A stretch of DNA of 64,000 nucleotides from Erysipelotrichaceae bacterium (GTDB lineage: Bacteria; Bacillota_I; Bacilli_A; Erysipelotrichales; Erysipelotrichaceae). The stretch is from NCBI GenBank assembly GCA_017404205.1, contig JAFRCV010000008.1, positions 186,001 through 250,000 on the forward strand. The letters are read 5' to 3'. Below the pieces are notes generated by a model. It did not search any database, was not told the origin of the DNA, and was given only the letters and a program-made list of their open reading frames with translations. Shown here piece after piece: positions 25,526-33,834 of the stretch; the stretch's first letter is position 1, and the number at the start of each line of letters is the position of its first letter. Made by a program: the position numbers and the translations under genes.

Positions 25526-26580
25526 GTTAAATACCTCGATTGATTCTCTAATTGTTCAGCATAAGTTTTAGCAAAAATTGTCTCTCCACTATCACATACA
25601 TCACCAATAAAGAAATAATAATCAGTAATGTTAGGATTTAAAGCTGCCTCTAAAGCATATTCGTTAAAAGCACATATTGGTCCTGGTGGAAAACCAATAA
25701 TTTGATAAGTATTATATGGATCATAATGGTCTTGTGTAATTTCACATTTTGCCCAATCACCATTTATGCCAATATCTAATGAATAACATACAGTTACTGA
25801 ACTTTGAAGTTGCATTCCAATATTTAAACGATTATAAAATACCGAAGCAATGTCTTTCATGTCATCAACATTGCTTGATTCTCTTTGAATAATTGATGCT
25901 AAAGTAAATATTTGATTAACACTATATTCACTAGAACTGAAATCTTCAAGATATTTATTGTAGATATCTAAAGTATTGTCTAATAACTTACGAGTAACTT
26001 CTTCATTACTTGTCTCATAAAAGAATTCATATGTATCAGGGAATAAATATCCTTCTAAATCAAATTTAACATCTTCGTTTAGCAAGTCATTAGTTAAGAA
26101 AGGATAATCTTCAAAAAACACATCTTTTATTATTTCATCATTATTCCAATAATTTAATAAATCTTCATAATTAAGATTTGTATTATCAGCAATTATTGAT
26201 GCATAATCCTTTAATCTATAGCCTTCAATAAGTCTTACAGTAACCGTATCTTGAATGGCATTTTTTCCATCAGATAAATATTGAATTATCTCTTCCAAAT
26301 TTTTAGAGCGATCAACTACATATCTTCCAGCTTTAAAATCAGTTTTGATATTTTTAAAACGCACATAATAATATGCAATATCTCCATTTTTAATTATCTT
26401 TTCATCTTCAAGATAATTTAAGACCTTTTTGCCATACCAGTTATCTTCAATAATTACTTCTTTAAAATCATCTTTAATATTACTAATAGGTTTTAGATTT
26501 TCATGTATAAAAAAGAATACACCAAAAAATAGTATACAAATTAGTATAAGCAATATCAGAATTCTCTTAATTATCTTCAT
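25516..26580 (-). CDS. mltG: Endolytic murein transglycosylase MltG (YceG-like)
   Basis: 354 residues. One N-terminal membrane helix (IIKRILILLILICILFFGVFF) anchors an extracellular YceG domain. The catalytic region LASIIQRESSNVDDMKDIASVFYNRL carries the essential Glu in QRES. The later YNTYQIIGFPPGPICAFNEYALEAAL block is a strong family match. It cleaves nascent glycan strands, showing that the organism makes peptidoglycan. It overlaps the DUF1292 gene by 14 bases. Confidence 0.94.
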   Translation of the reverse strand: MKIIKRILILLILICILFFGVFFFIHENLKPISNIKDDFKEVIIEDNWYGKKVLNYLEDEKIIKNGDIAYYYVRFKNIKTDFKAGRYVVDRSKNLEEIIQYLSDGKNAIQDTVTVRLIEGYRLKDYASIIADNTNLNYEDLLNYWNNDEIIKDVFFEDYPFLTNDLLNEDVKFDLEGYLFPDTYEFFYETSNEEVTRKLLDNTLDIYNKYLEDFSSSEYSVNQIFTLASIIQRESSNVDDMKDIASVFYNRLNIGMQLQSSVTVCYSLDIGINGDWAKCEITQDHYDPYNTYQIIGFPPGPICAFNEYALEAALNPNITDYYFFIGDVCDSGETIFAKTYAEQLENQSRYLTCY

Positions 26581-26809
26581 CTTCTACGCCATCAAAAGCA
26601 TCGATAACTTCTTGAACACTTTTAAGAGTCTTTTCATCTTCAATACTCATAAGATTGCCATCTTCATCATATTCAAAGGCAAATAACTCTTCATCGTTAT
26701 TTCCTTCATAAACAACAACATAATTTTTGTCATCCATATCGAAAGTGAAAAGAATATTCATTTCTATTTCTTTGCCATTATCATCAGTTATAAAAATCTT
26801 ATTATCCAT
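26567..26809 (-). CDS. DUF1292 family protein (YrzB-like)
   Basis: 80 residues, strongly acidic. The pattern ITDDNGKEIEMNILFTFDMDDKNYVVVYE, with a beta-rich core and an acidic tail, matches DUF1292/YrzB. The function is unknown. In Bacillota it normally follows alaS-yrzL-yrrK; here the yrrK (ruvX) gene is missing and only 2 bases separate it from ireB. Confidence 0.88.
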   Translation of the reverse strand: MDNKIFITDDNGKEIEMNILFTFDMDDKNYVVVYEGNNDEELFAFEYDEDGNLMSIEDEKTLKSVQEVIDAFDGVEDEDN

Positions 26810-26811
26810 TT

Positions 26812-27069
26812 TTATTTTTTATCCTCTAAATAGAATCTTACAAGTTCTTCAATAATTTCATATCTTTCTACTTGTTGAATAATAGAACGAGCATTTTTAT
26901 GGCTTGAAATATAAGCTGGATCATTAGAAACTAAATATCCAGCAATTTGATTGACAGAATTATATCCTCTTTCTTCTAGTGCTTTTGATACTTCTTGAAG
27001 AATTTGTTTCATATTAGCTCTTTTAAATTCTTCCGAATTAAATAACATTGTATTAGAATTATCCACCAT
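26812..27069 (-). CDS. ireB: IreB family regulatory phosphoprotein (UPF0297/YrzL)
   Basis: 85 residues. The core YNSVNQIAGYLVSNDPAYISSHKNARSIIQ is the UPF0297 signature, and the N-terminal TMLF motif holds a Thr equivalent to the one phosphorylated by the PASTA kinase IreK in Enterococcus. It is a small cytoplasmic dimer linked to cell-wall stress control. GGAGGG precedes the ATG. It is cotranscribed with alaS. Confidence 0.9.
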   Translation of the reverse strand: MVDNSNTMLFNSEEFKRANMKQILQEVSKALEERGYNSVNQIAGYLVSNDPAYISSHKNARSIIQQVERYEIIEELVRFYLEDKK

Positions 27070-27099
27070 AATAACCCTCCTTATATTAATTATTATATC

Positions 27100-29715
27100 T
27101 TACTTTAATAAGTCGTTAATAGAACTTATAATTTCAGTCATATTATTTGAATTGCTACCGCCAGATTGAGCTAAATCCTTCTTTCCGCCACCTTTTCCAT
27201 TACATAGTGCAGCTGCTTTTTTAACTAAATCACCAGCATCCAAGCCACAATTTAATGCTTTCTCACCTATGGCACATACAAACGAATATTTATCATCGCA
27301 TTCATTGCCAATAAATGCTAAACCACCATTAAGCTTATCTTTAATCATTGTCGCAAAATTCTTTAAATTATATGAGATATCTTTAGCATTATATAGAACA
27401 TACTTAAACTTGCCATTATCTAATGCTTTAGAAACAAGCATTTCACTATCTAAATTCATAACCCGATTAATTAAATTAGCATTTTGATTTTCTAATTTGT
27501 TAATATCATCTTTTAAGCCAACGACACGGTCATAAACCATATCAATATTTTTAAGTTTTAAAAATTCTTTAATATTGTCTAGTTTATTTTCAAAAGCTTT
27601 AAATTCATCATATGCCTTCATCTTAGTGCAACATTCAATTCTTCTAATACCAGAGCCAATTGATTCTTCAGATTTAATCTTAAATGAACCTAAATCTGCT
27701 GTGTTTCTAGCATGTGTTCCGCCACAAAATTCTTTTGAAACATCTCCCATTGAAACAACTCTTACTTTATCTTCATATTTTTCGTCAAAAAGTGCTATTG
27801 CGCCAGTCTTTTTCGCTTCATCAATTTCAAGAACTTGAGTAGTTATAGGATAATTTGCACAAATATATTCATTTACCAATGATTCAATTTTATTCAAATC
27901 TTCATTCGATATCTTTTCATAATGAGTAAAATCAAATCTTGCATAATCTTTACAAACATAAGAACCAGCTTGTGCAACATGATCGCCAAGAATATTTTTT
28001 AAAGCACTTTGAAGTAAATGCAATGAAGTATGATTTGATCTGATCTTTTCTCTATCATCTATATTGATTTCAAGATCAAATTCATCACCAATAGAAATAG
28101 TTCCATTTTCAATTTCTATTCGATGTAAAAATGCACCATTTGGAGCTTTTTTAACATCTTTTACAAAAGCTTTTGTATTGGCATTGTATATGTAACCAGT
28201 ATCGGCACATTGGCCACCGCTTTCAGCATAGAAGCAAGAATTGGCAAAAACAACATCACCACCATCTCTTAATTGATCAACGGCTTTGCCATCTTTAAAT
28301 AAAGCAATTACTTTTGAATGATCAGCATTTTTATCATAACCAGTGAATGTAAAATCAACTTTTAAATTCAATAAATCTTCAGATTGATTATGCATCGATT
28401 CATCATTGTCTCGGGCATTTCTTGCCATTTCCTTCTGTTTTTCCATGCATTTTTCAAATCCTTTGATATCGCATTTGATTCCTTTTTCTTCAGCAGACTC
28501 AATTGTCATTTCCTTAGGGAATCCATAAGTATCATATAGTTTAAAGATCACTTCACCACTTAAAATTCCATCTTTAACATTATTAAGCTCATTATTTAAA
28601 AGTCTTTCACCATTAGCCAAAGTTTGAATGAAAGATTCTTCTTCTTTCAAAATTAATTTTTTTACAAAATCTTTCTTTTCCATTAAATAAGGATAGAAAT
28701 CGTGCATATTTTCACATACAACATCAACGATTTTATATAAGAAAGGTTTTTCAATGCCTATATTTCTAGCATATCTCATAGCCCTTCTAAGAACTCTTCT
28801 TAAGACATAGCCACGTCCTTCATTAGAGAATGTTGCGCCATCTGATAATGCGAATACACATGTTCTGATGTGATCAGCAATAACTCTAAAAGCCATTTTG
28901 TTGTCTTCATATTTAACGTTTGTATATTTTTCAGTTTCACGAATATATGGTAAGAATAAATCAGTATCAAAATTTGTTTCACCATCTTGAATCATAGCAA
29001 CAAGTCTTTCTAAGCCCATTCCCGTATCAATATTCTTTTGAGGAAGTTCTTCAAAGTCTTTACGATCAACACCTTCTTTAGCATCATATTGTGAGAATAC
29101 ATTATTCCATAATTCAACATAACGATCATTTTCCATTTCCTCAAAAAATAATCTCTCGCCTATACCTTGAGGATCATATTTAGGACCACGATCATAATAA
29201 ATTTCTGAATCAGGTCCACATGGTCCTTCTCCTATTTGCCAGAAATTGTCATATGATTTTAATATATGTTTTGGATTCAAACCAATTTCTTTTGTCCAAA
29301 TATCATATGATTCTGTATCATCAGGATATACAGTTACATATATTCTTTCAGGATCAAAACCTATATATTCAGGTGAAGTCAAAAACTCCCATGACATTTT
29401 TAAAGACTCTCTTTTAAAATAGTCGCCAATTGACCAGTTCCCAAGCATTTCAAAAAAAGTATGGTGTCTTGATGTCTTACCAACATTTTCAATATCATTT
29501 GTACGAATACACTTTTGAGCATTTGTGATACGATTACATTTTGGCTTTTCACGTCCATCCAAATATTTCTTTAAAGCAGCAACACCAGAGTTTATCCAAA
29601 GTAGTGTTGGGTCATTTATTGGAACAAGCGAAGCTCCAGGTTCAACCATATGGCCTTTAGATTTAAAATAATCAAGAAACATTTGTCTAACTTGATTTCC
29701 ACTTAATTTTTTCAT
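27100..29715 (-). CDS. alaS: Alanine--tRNA ligase
   Basis: 871 residues with the full domain set. The class II aminoacylation core begins NQVRQMFLDYFKSKGH and includes SLVPINDPTLLWINSGV. The editing domain carries SNHTSLHLLQSAL and the zinc-binding CGGTHARNT. The C-terminal C-Ala/DHHA1 domain ends GGGKKDLAQSGGS. A GGGGG-rich Shine-Dalgarno lies just upstream. It is controlled by the alanine-specific T-box leader ahead of it and heads a run of conserved genes. Confidence 0.97.
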   Translation of the reverse strand: MKKLSGNQVRQMFLDYFKSKGHMVEPGASLVPINDPTLLWINSGVAALKKYLDGREKPKCNRITNAQKCIRTNDIENVGKTSRHHTFFEMLGNWSIGDYFKRESLKMSWEFLTSPEYIGFDPERIYVTVYPDDTESYDIWTKEIGLNPKHILKSYDNFWQIGEGPCGPDSEIYYDRGPKYDPQGIGERLFFEEMENDRYVELWNNVFSQYDAKEGVDRKDFEELPQKNIDTGMGLERLVAMIQDGETNFDTDLFLPYIRETEKYTNVKYEDNKMAFRVIADHIRTCVFALSDGATFSNEGRGYVLRRVLRRAMRYARNIGIEKPFLYKIVDVVCENMHDFYPYLMEKKDFVKKLILKEEESFIQTLANGERLLNNELNNVKDGILSGEVIFKLYDTYGFPKEMTIESAEEKGIKCDIKGFEKCMEKQKEMARNARDNDESMHNQSEDLLNLKVDFTFTGYDKNADHSKVIALFKDGKAVDQLRDGGDVVFANSCFYAESGGQCADTGYIYNANTKAFVKDVKKAPNGAFLHRIEIENGTISIGDEFDLEINIDDREKIRSNHTSLHLLQSALKNILGDHVAQAGSYVCKDYARFDFTHYEKISNEDLNKIESLVNEYICANYPITTQVLEIDEAKKTGAIALFDEKYEDKVRVVSMGDVSKEFCGGTHARNTADLGSFKIKSEESIGSGIRRIECCTKMKAYDEFKAFENKLDNIKEFLKLKNIDMVYDRVVGLKDDINKLENQNANLINRVMNLDSEMLVSKALDNGKFKYVLYNAKDISYNLKNFATMIKDKLNGGLAFIGNECDDKYSFVCAIGEKALNCGLDAGDLVKKAAALCNGKGGGKKDLAQSGGSNSNNMTEIISSINDLLK

Positions 29716-29725
29716 AATATCCCCC

Positions 29726-29754
29726 TAAAAATAAAAGCGTCTCTAAGGACGCTT
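29726..29754 (-). terminator. T-box attenuator terminator of alaS
   Basis: Read on -, the stem AAGCGTC / GACGCTT with a 6-base loop is followed by TTTATTTTTAG. It lies between the T-box sequence and the alaS Shine-Dalgarno, the standard attenuator position. Confidence 0.8.
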
Positions 29755-29919
29755 AATACGTGGTACCACCTTAGTTCTTACAAATGTAAGCACTTAGTTC
29801 TTTAACGCAGAATTACGCTGAGTATTAATCAGTAACAAGAAGTAGCTTCATTAAATATAGTTATAGGCTTTCACCAAACGCCTACTCTCTTAATAACATC
29901 TATTTAACTACTTATCTTC
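29735..29919 (-). ncRNA. T-box riboswitch, alanine specific (alaS leader)
   Basis: The T-box sequence AAGGTGGTACCACG lies at 29772-29759 on -. AAGAGAG and a hairpin with the apical GGTGAAA precede the specifier. The specifier region reads GAA-GCT-A, the GCT (Ala codon) at 29846-29844. A terminator hairpin follows. Uncharged tRNA-Ala would pair with the specifier and T-box to allow read-through into alaS. The 5' boundary is inferred from the promoter. Confidence 0.88.
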
Positions 29920-29925
29920 TTAAAT

Positions 29926-29934
29926 ATTTTAACA
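29926..29934 (-). promoter_or_regulatory. Extended -10 promoter of the alaS T-box transcript
   Basis: On - TGtTAAAAT lies 6-7 bases before the inferred leader start near 29919. It is placed just beyond the recD2 stop at 29940. Confidence 0.55.
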
Positions 29935-29939
29935 TATAA

Positions 29940-32060
29940 TTAATCAACTAAACGAGATAATAATGATGTTTTGCGTTGATTTAATTCTTTTTGAATTGCT
30001 GTCTTAAATAGCTCTTCGTCACCTATGATAATTAATTTAGATTTTGCTCGTGAAATTCCTGTATAAATTAGTTGTTTATACAACATATTGATGTGATTTT
30101 TTGAGCAAATAAAATAAACAGTATTATATTCACTTCCTTGGGCTTTATGAACAGATAGGCAATATGCAAGTGATATTTCAGTTAATTCATCTGTTTCGTA
30201 AAACACATTGATACCATCAAAATTAACCATTAAAGATTTTAAATAATCATCTATATCATTTAAAACACCAATATCGCCATTATAAACATCATCGGTAGGC
30301 CTATTTTTAAGTTGTAATATTTTATCGCCTACTCTGAATATCTGTTTACCAACTTTTCTTTCACTTTTAGATTTACTAGGGGGATTAAATGTTGCCTGTA
30401 AATAACTATTTAAATTGTCAATCCCAAAATCGCCCCTATACATCGGTGAAAGAACTTGAATATCATCTAACGAAGTGCCACTATTTATTTCATTAGAAAT
30501 CATCTCAATAAAAGAGTTAAGAGATGTGTGCTTGATGTCAATAAACTGAACATCATTTTGATATTTATTAAAATCGATAGTTCCATTTACAATATCATCG
30601 GCTAATTCAATTATTTCATTTCCTTCTTTTTGACGATGATTAAAAGATAAATAAGTTGTTTCAAACAATTTAGATTCAACCAAATCTTTTAATAGATTGC
30701 CTTGTCTAATTGATGGAAGCTGATTAATATCACCTATTATGCATATTTTTTTAACATAAGTAGATGCATTTAATAGCGAAGCAAACAAGTTATTATCAAC
30801 CATTGAAAATTCATCAATAATTAAACAATCATAATTTATAGGATTTTCTTTATTTTGAATAAATTTATTTGTTTCCTTATTCCATTTTAATAATGAATGA
30901 ATGGTTTTAGAGTCAACACTACATATCTCGTTAATACGCTTTGCTGCTCTGCCAGTTGGGGCAACAACAATAATATTTTGGTAAGGATATAACACTTTAT
31001 AAATTGATGATAACGCATTAATTAATGTTGTCTTGCCTGTTCCTGGTCCACCAATAATAATTGAAAATCTTTCACTAAAAAAATTAAATATAGCTTGTGT
31101 TTGATTAGTATCGTATTTAAAGTCACTAGATAATTCAAGCTCGTTTTGTTTAATTAAATCTTTAAGATATTCTCTTTCAATCAACAAAGTTTCATTATTA
31201 TTTTTTAAATAATTGGCAATATCTATTTCATCATAATACTCTTGTTTATAATAATAGTGATCATTGTCAAATATAATTTCGTTATCATCTATGCATTTTT
31301 TTAAAGCTATATCAATGTCGGAATAATTCTTTAAATATTCATCCGCAAAGTCTTCATAATCTAAATATATATTTCCACTGTTGAAACTGACTTCTTTAAA
31401 AATATATATTAAATATGCTTCTTTAAATTTATATTCTTTATCTTCAAAATCAAGATTTTTTGCACATGTCAAAACCTTATTAAAAGGAATATTTGGCACA
31501 TCTAAATAAAAACGATAAGGATTATCATTGAATATAAATGCTGTATCATCTTTATAATGGTAATAAATACGATGTGCTTCACTATTAGAAAAACCTGCAC
31601 TTATCAGTAGTAAAATAGTTTCATTATTATCTTCATTAAAATATTCTATGCCTTCTTTTAAGCCATTAATTTGTTTTGTATTCAATCCGATATTTTCAAC
31701 TAAGTAAAACTTTTCTTTGATAACATTAATACTGTCATCTCCAAAAGCTTCATATATTTTTGTAGCAGCCTTTTTACCAATACCTTTAAAAGAATTGCTA
31801 GATAAAAATTTTATAATATCGTCTTTCTTATTTGGAATATATCTTTTAATTGTAATTATATTAAATTGAAAACCATATTTTGGATGATCAACATAATTTC
31901 CAGTAAGCAAATAGTGATCTCCTTTTATAAAATCAAAAGCCGGACCAGTCACAGTAATTGTGTCATCGCTGGTTTCAAATTTACAAACCATATATGTATC
32001 GCTTTTATAAATTGTATGGACAAAATAACCATTGATGGTATCAAATTGTTCTTCATTCAT
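29940..32060 (-). CDS. recD2: ATP-dependent DNA helicase RecD2 (YrrC-like)
   Basis: 706 residues. An N-terminal OB-like domain and helix-hairpin-helix repeats (about 1-200) precede the SF1B helicase core. Walker A is GGPGTGKTT, Walker B is LIIDEFSMVD, and the C-terminal motif LAYCLSVHKAQGSEYNTVYF is typical. RecD2 acts in repair without RecBC. The mnmA-recD2-alaS order is conserved in Bacillota. It overlaps mnmA by 8 bases. Confidence 0.93.
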   Translation of the reverse strand: MNEEQFDTINGYFVHTIYKSDTYMVCKFETSDDTITVTGPAFDFIKGDHYLLTGNYVDHPKYGFQFNIITIKRYIPNKKDDIIKFLSSNSFKGIGKKAATKIYEAFGDDSINVIKEKFYLVENIGLNTKQINGLKEGIEYFNEDNNETILLLISAGFSNSEAHRIYYHYKDDTAFIFNDNPYRFYLDVPNIPFNKVLTCAKNLDFEDKEYKFKEAYLIYIFKEVSFNSGNIYLDYEDFADEYLKNYSDIDIALKKCIDDNEIIFDNDHYYYKQEYYDEIDIANYLKNNNETLLIEREYLKDLIKQNELELSSDFKYDTNQTQAIFNFFSERFSIIIGGPGTGKTTLINALSSIYKVLYPYQNIIVVAPTGRAAKRINEICSVDSKTIHSLLKWNKETNKFIQNKENPINYDCLIIDEFSMVDNNLFASLLNASTYVKKICIIGDINQLPSIRQGNLLKDLVESKLFETTYLSFNHRQKEGNEIIELADDIVNGTIDFNKYQNDVQFIDIKHTSLNSFIEMISNEINSGTSLDDIQVLSPMYRGDFGIDNLNSYLQATFNPPSKSKSERKVGKQIFRVGDKILQLKNRPTDDVYNGDIGVLNDIDDYLKSLMVNFDGINVFYETDELTEISLAYCLSVHKAQGSEYNTVYFICSKNHINMLYKQLIYTGISRAKSKLIIIGDEELFKTAIQKELNQRKTSLLSRLVD

Positions 32061-33195
32061 GATAATTATTTAATACCTTATTATCAAAATATTCACATAA
32101 ATCAACGCCATTTAAATAAGTCTTATCAATTATACCGCCGCCTATCATTTCGTCATTATAATAGAACACAGCTTGCTGTCCCGGAGTTACAGCCTTAATC
32201 TTATTCGGATATGTTAATATAGCTTCGCTTTCAGAAACAATTTTAATAAAAACATCATTGTCTTTTTGACGATATCTAAATTTACATTGAATTAATTTGC
32301 CATCTATATCAAGTTTATTAAGCCAATTTATGCCTGAAATAAATGCACAATCAGAATATAAATATTGTTCATTTGTAATAGAAGTTAAATACAATAAATT
32401 TTCTTTAACATTTTTTCCAACACAATAATATGGTCCTTTATTTCCGCCTACTCCAAAACCTTTTCTTTGGCCAATTGTGTAATAATAAACGCCATTATGA
32501 TTGCCTATCACCTCTAAAGTATCAACATCAATAATTTTTCCTTTTTTCATTGGAATATAATTGCTTAAAAATTTCCTAAAATCTCTTTCACCAATAAAAC
32601 AAATTCCAGTTGAATCTTTTTTATTAGCAACATTTAAATTTAAAGTTTCAGCAATTTTTCTTACTTCTTCTTTTACAATATCACCTAAAGGAAATAGGCA
32701 TAAATCCAACGCTTTTTTATCAACTTGTGCTAAAAAATATGATTGATCTTTATTTGAATCTAAAGCTTTATAATAATGTCCATTTTCTGATTTAATATAA
32801 TGACCAGTCGCAATCATATCAAAACCATTTTCTTTTGCATAATCTAAAAAACAGTCAAATTTAATGTATTTATTACATAATATATCAGGATTTGGGGTAC
32901 GACCCTTCTGATATTCTTCAATAAAATTTTTAAATACATAATCCCAATATTCTTTAATATAATCTTTTCTTAATAATTTTAAACCTAAAATTTCAGCTAC
33001 TTTTTTTGCATCATTATAGTCTTCTTCTTGAGGACAAATATCGTTATTTAATGTATTATTTCCAAGTGTATCGTTATTCAATGCGGAATCCCAATTACGC
33101 ATAAAACAGCAAGTTACATCATATCCTTGCTGTTTTAAAAGATAAGCAGCTACCGCTGAATCAACACCGCCTGACAAGCCTACCAATACTTTCAT
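32053..33195 (-). CDS. mnmA: tRNA-uridine 2-sulfurtransferase MnmA
   Basis: 380 residues. The PP-loop is GLSGGVDSAVAAYLL at the N terminus. The two catalytic cysteines lie in NPDILCNKYIKF and TGICFIGERDF. The C-terminal beta-barrel begins near residue 280. It thiolates U34 of tRNA for Lys, Glu and Gln, taking sulfur from a cysteine desulfurase not seen here. It lies 2 bases after spx, suggesting one transcript spx-mnmA-recD2. Confidence 0.95.
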   Translation of the reverse strand: MKVLVGLSGGVDSAVAAYLLKQQGYDVTCCFMRNWDSALNNDTLGNNTLNNDICPQEEDYNDAKKVAEILGLKLLRKDYIKEYWDYVFKNFIEEYQKGRTPNPDILCNKYIKFDCFLDYAKENGFDMIATGHYIKSENGHYYKALDSNKDQSYFLAQVDKKALDLCLFPLGDIVKEEVRKIAETLNLNVANKKDSTGICFIGERDFRKFLSNYIPMKKGKIIDVDTLEVIGNHNGVYYYTIGQRKGFGVGGNKGPYYCVGKNVKENLLYLTSITNEQYLYSDCAFISGINWLNKLDIDGKLIQCKFRYRQKDNDVFIKIVSESEAILTYPNKIKAVTPGQQAVFYYNDEMIGGGIIDKTYLNGVDLCEYFDNKVLNNYHE

Positions 33196-33197
33196 TA

Positions 33198-33614
33198 TTA
33201 TGCCTCAAGATTTGATCCACATATTTCGTAATGCGGGCAATTATTATCACATTTCACAGCATTACGAATTGCTTTAAATAAACTTATTTCTTCTTCATCA
33301 TATCCAATTTGAAGATTATTTTCAGATATTATAATTGGTCTTTTTAAAACAGATGGATTCTTTACTATAAAATCACATAATTCATTAATTGGAAGTTCAT
33401 CAACATTAACACCACTTTCTTGAACTATCTTACTTCTTTTAGAAATAATATCTTCGGTTCCATTTTCTGAACGTTTTAATAAATACTTAATTTCATCAGG
33501 ATTCAATAGCGTATTAAAAATATTCTTTTCTATAAAGTTGATGTCGTTATCTTTTAAAAATTTCTTTGCCTTCCTACATGAAGCACAACCATTTGATGTA
33601 TATATAACAACCAT
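33198..33614 (-). CDS. spx: Spx-family redox-responsive transcription regulator
   Basis: 138 residues of the ArsC/Spx fold. The redox CxxC is Cys10-Ala-Ser-Cys13. The Spx-like block VLKRPIIISENNLQIGYDEEEI separates it from arsenate reductases. Spx binds the RNA polymerase alpha C-terminal domain under thiol stress. The C terminus is unusual: a short tail with Cys122, Cys126, His128 and Cys132, not typical of Bacillus Spx, which could bind metal or sense redox (inference). The ATG has no Shine-Dalgarno and lies six bases after TATAAT, so the mRNA is probably leaderless. Confidence 0.85.
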   Translation of the reverse strand: MVVIYTSNGCASCRKAKKFLKDNDINFIEKNIFNTLLNPDEIKYLLKRSENGTEDIISKRSKIVQESGVNVDELPINELCDFIVKNPSVLKRPIIISENNLQIGYDEEEISLFKAIRNAVKCDNNCPHYEICGSNLEA

Positions 33615-33620
33615 ACCTAT

Positions 33621-33626
33621 ATTATA
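33621..33626 (-). promoter_or_regulatory. -10 element of spx, leaderless geometry
   Basis: TATAAT on -, then ATAGGT (six bases), then the spx ATG at 33614. The same 15-base block (TATAAT-ATAGGT-ATG) occurs at cvpA. No convincing -35 is seen. Confidence 0.7.
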
Positions 33627-33647
33627 CTTTAAAAAAGCGTCTAAAAA

Positions 33648-33656
33648 TGATATATT
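33648..33656 (+). promoter_or_regulatory. Extended -10 promoter of the trpS T-box transcript
   Basis: TGaTATATT on +, with a predicted start near 33663. It stands back to back with the spx -10 at 33621-33626. Confidence 0.45.
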
Positions 33657-33662
33657 TAAAAT

Positions 33663-33816
33663 AGTAATTTATAAGATACTTTTCAAAGAGAGATTGAGAT
33701 GGTGAAAACAATCAAAGCCTTATAAATGAATTGGATTATCGTATTGCGGCGTTAACGCATTAAGAATAAAATTGGGTGGCACCACGGATATATTCGTCCC
33801 ATATGGTGCTTTTTTA
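33663..33816 (+). ncRNA. T-box riboswitch, tryptophan specific (trpS leader)
   Basis: The T-box GGGTGGCACCACGG lies at 33774-33787. AAAGAGAG and a hairpin (GATTG/CAATC) with the apical GGTGAAA precede the specifier, as in the alaS leader. The specifier context GAATTGGA offers TGG (Trp) at 33732-33734, followed by A. The register differs by one base from alaS, where the codon directly follows GAA; TTG (Leu) would be the alternative, but the downstream gene supports Trp. The terminator stem is GCACCA...TGGTGC with a T-run at 33810-33816. Confidence 0.85.
33779..33816 (+). terminator. T-box attenuator terminator of trpS
   Basis: The outer stem GCACCA (33779-33784) pairs with TGGTGC (33804-33809), with an inner stem around ACGGA/TTCGT, and is followed by seven T. 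Its 5' arm is part of the T-box, as expected for mutually exclusive terminator and antiterminator. Confidence 0.8.
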
Positions 33817-33834
33817 TTTTCAGGGGGAAAATTT

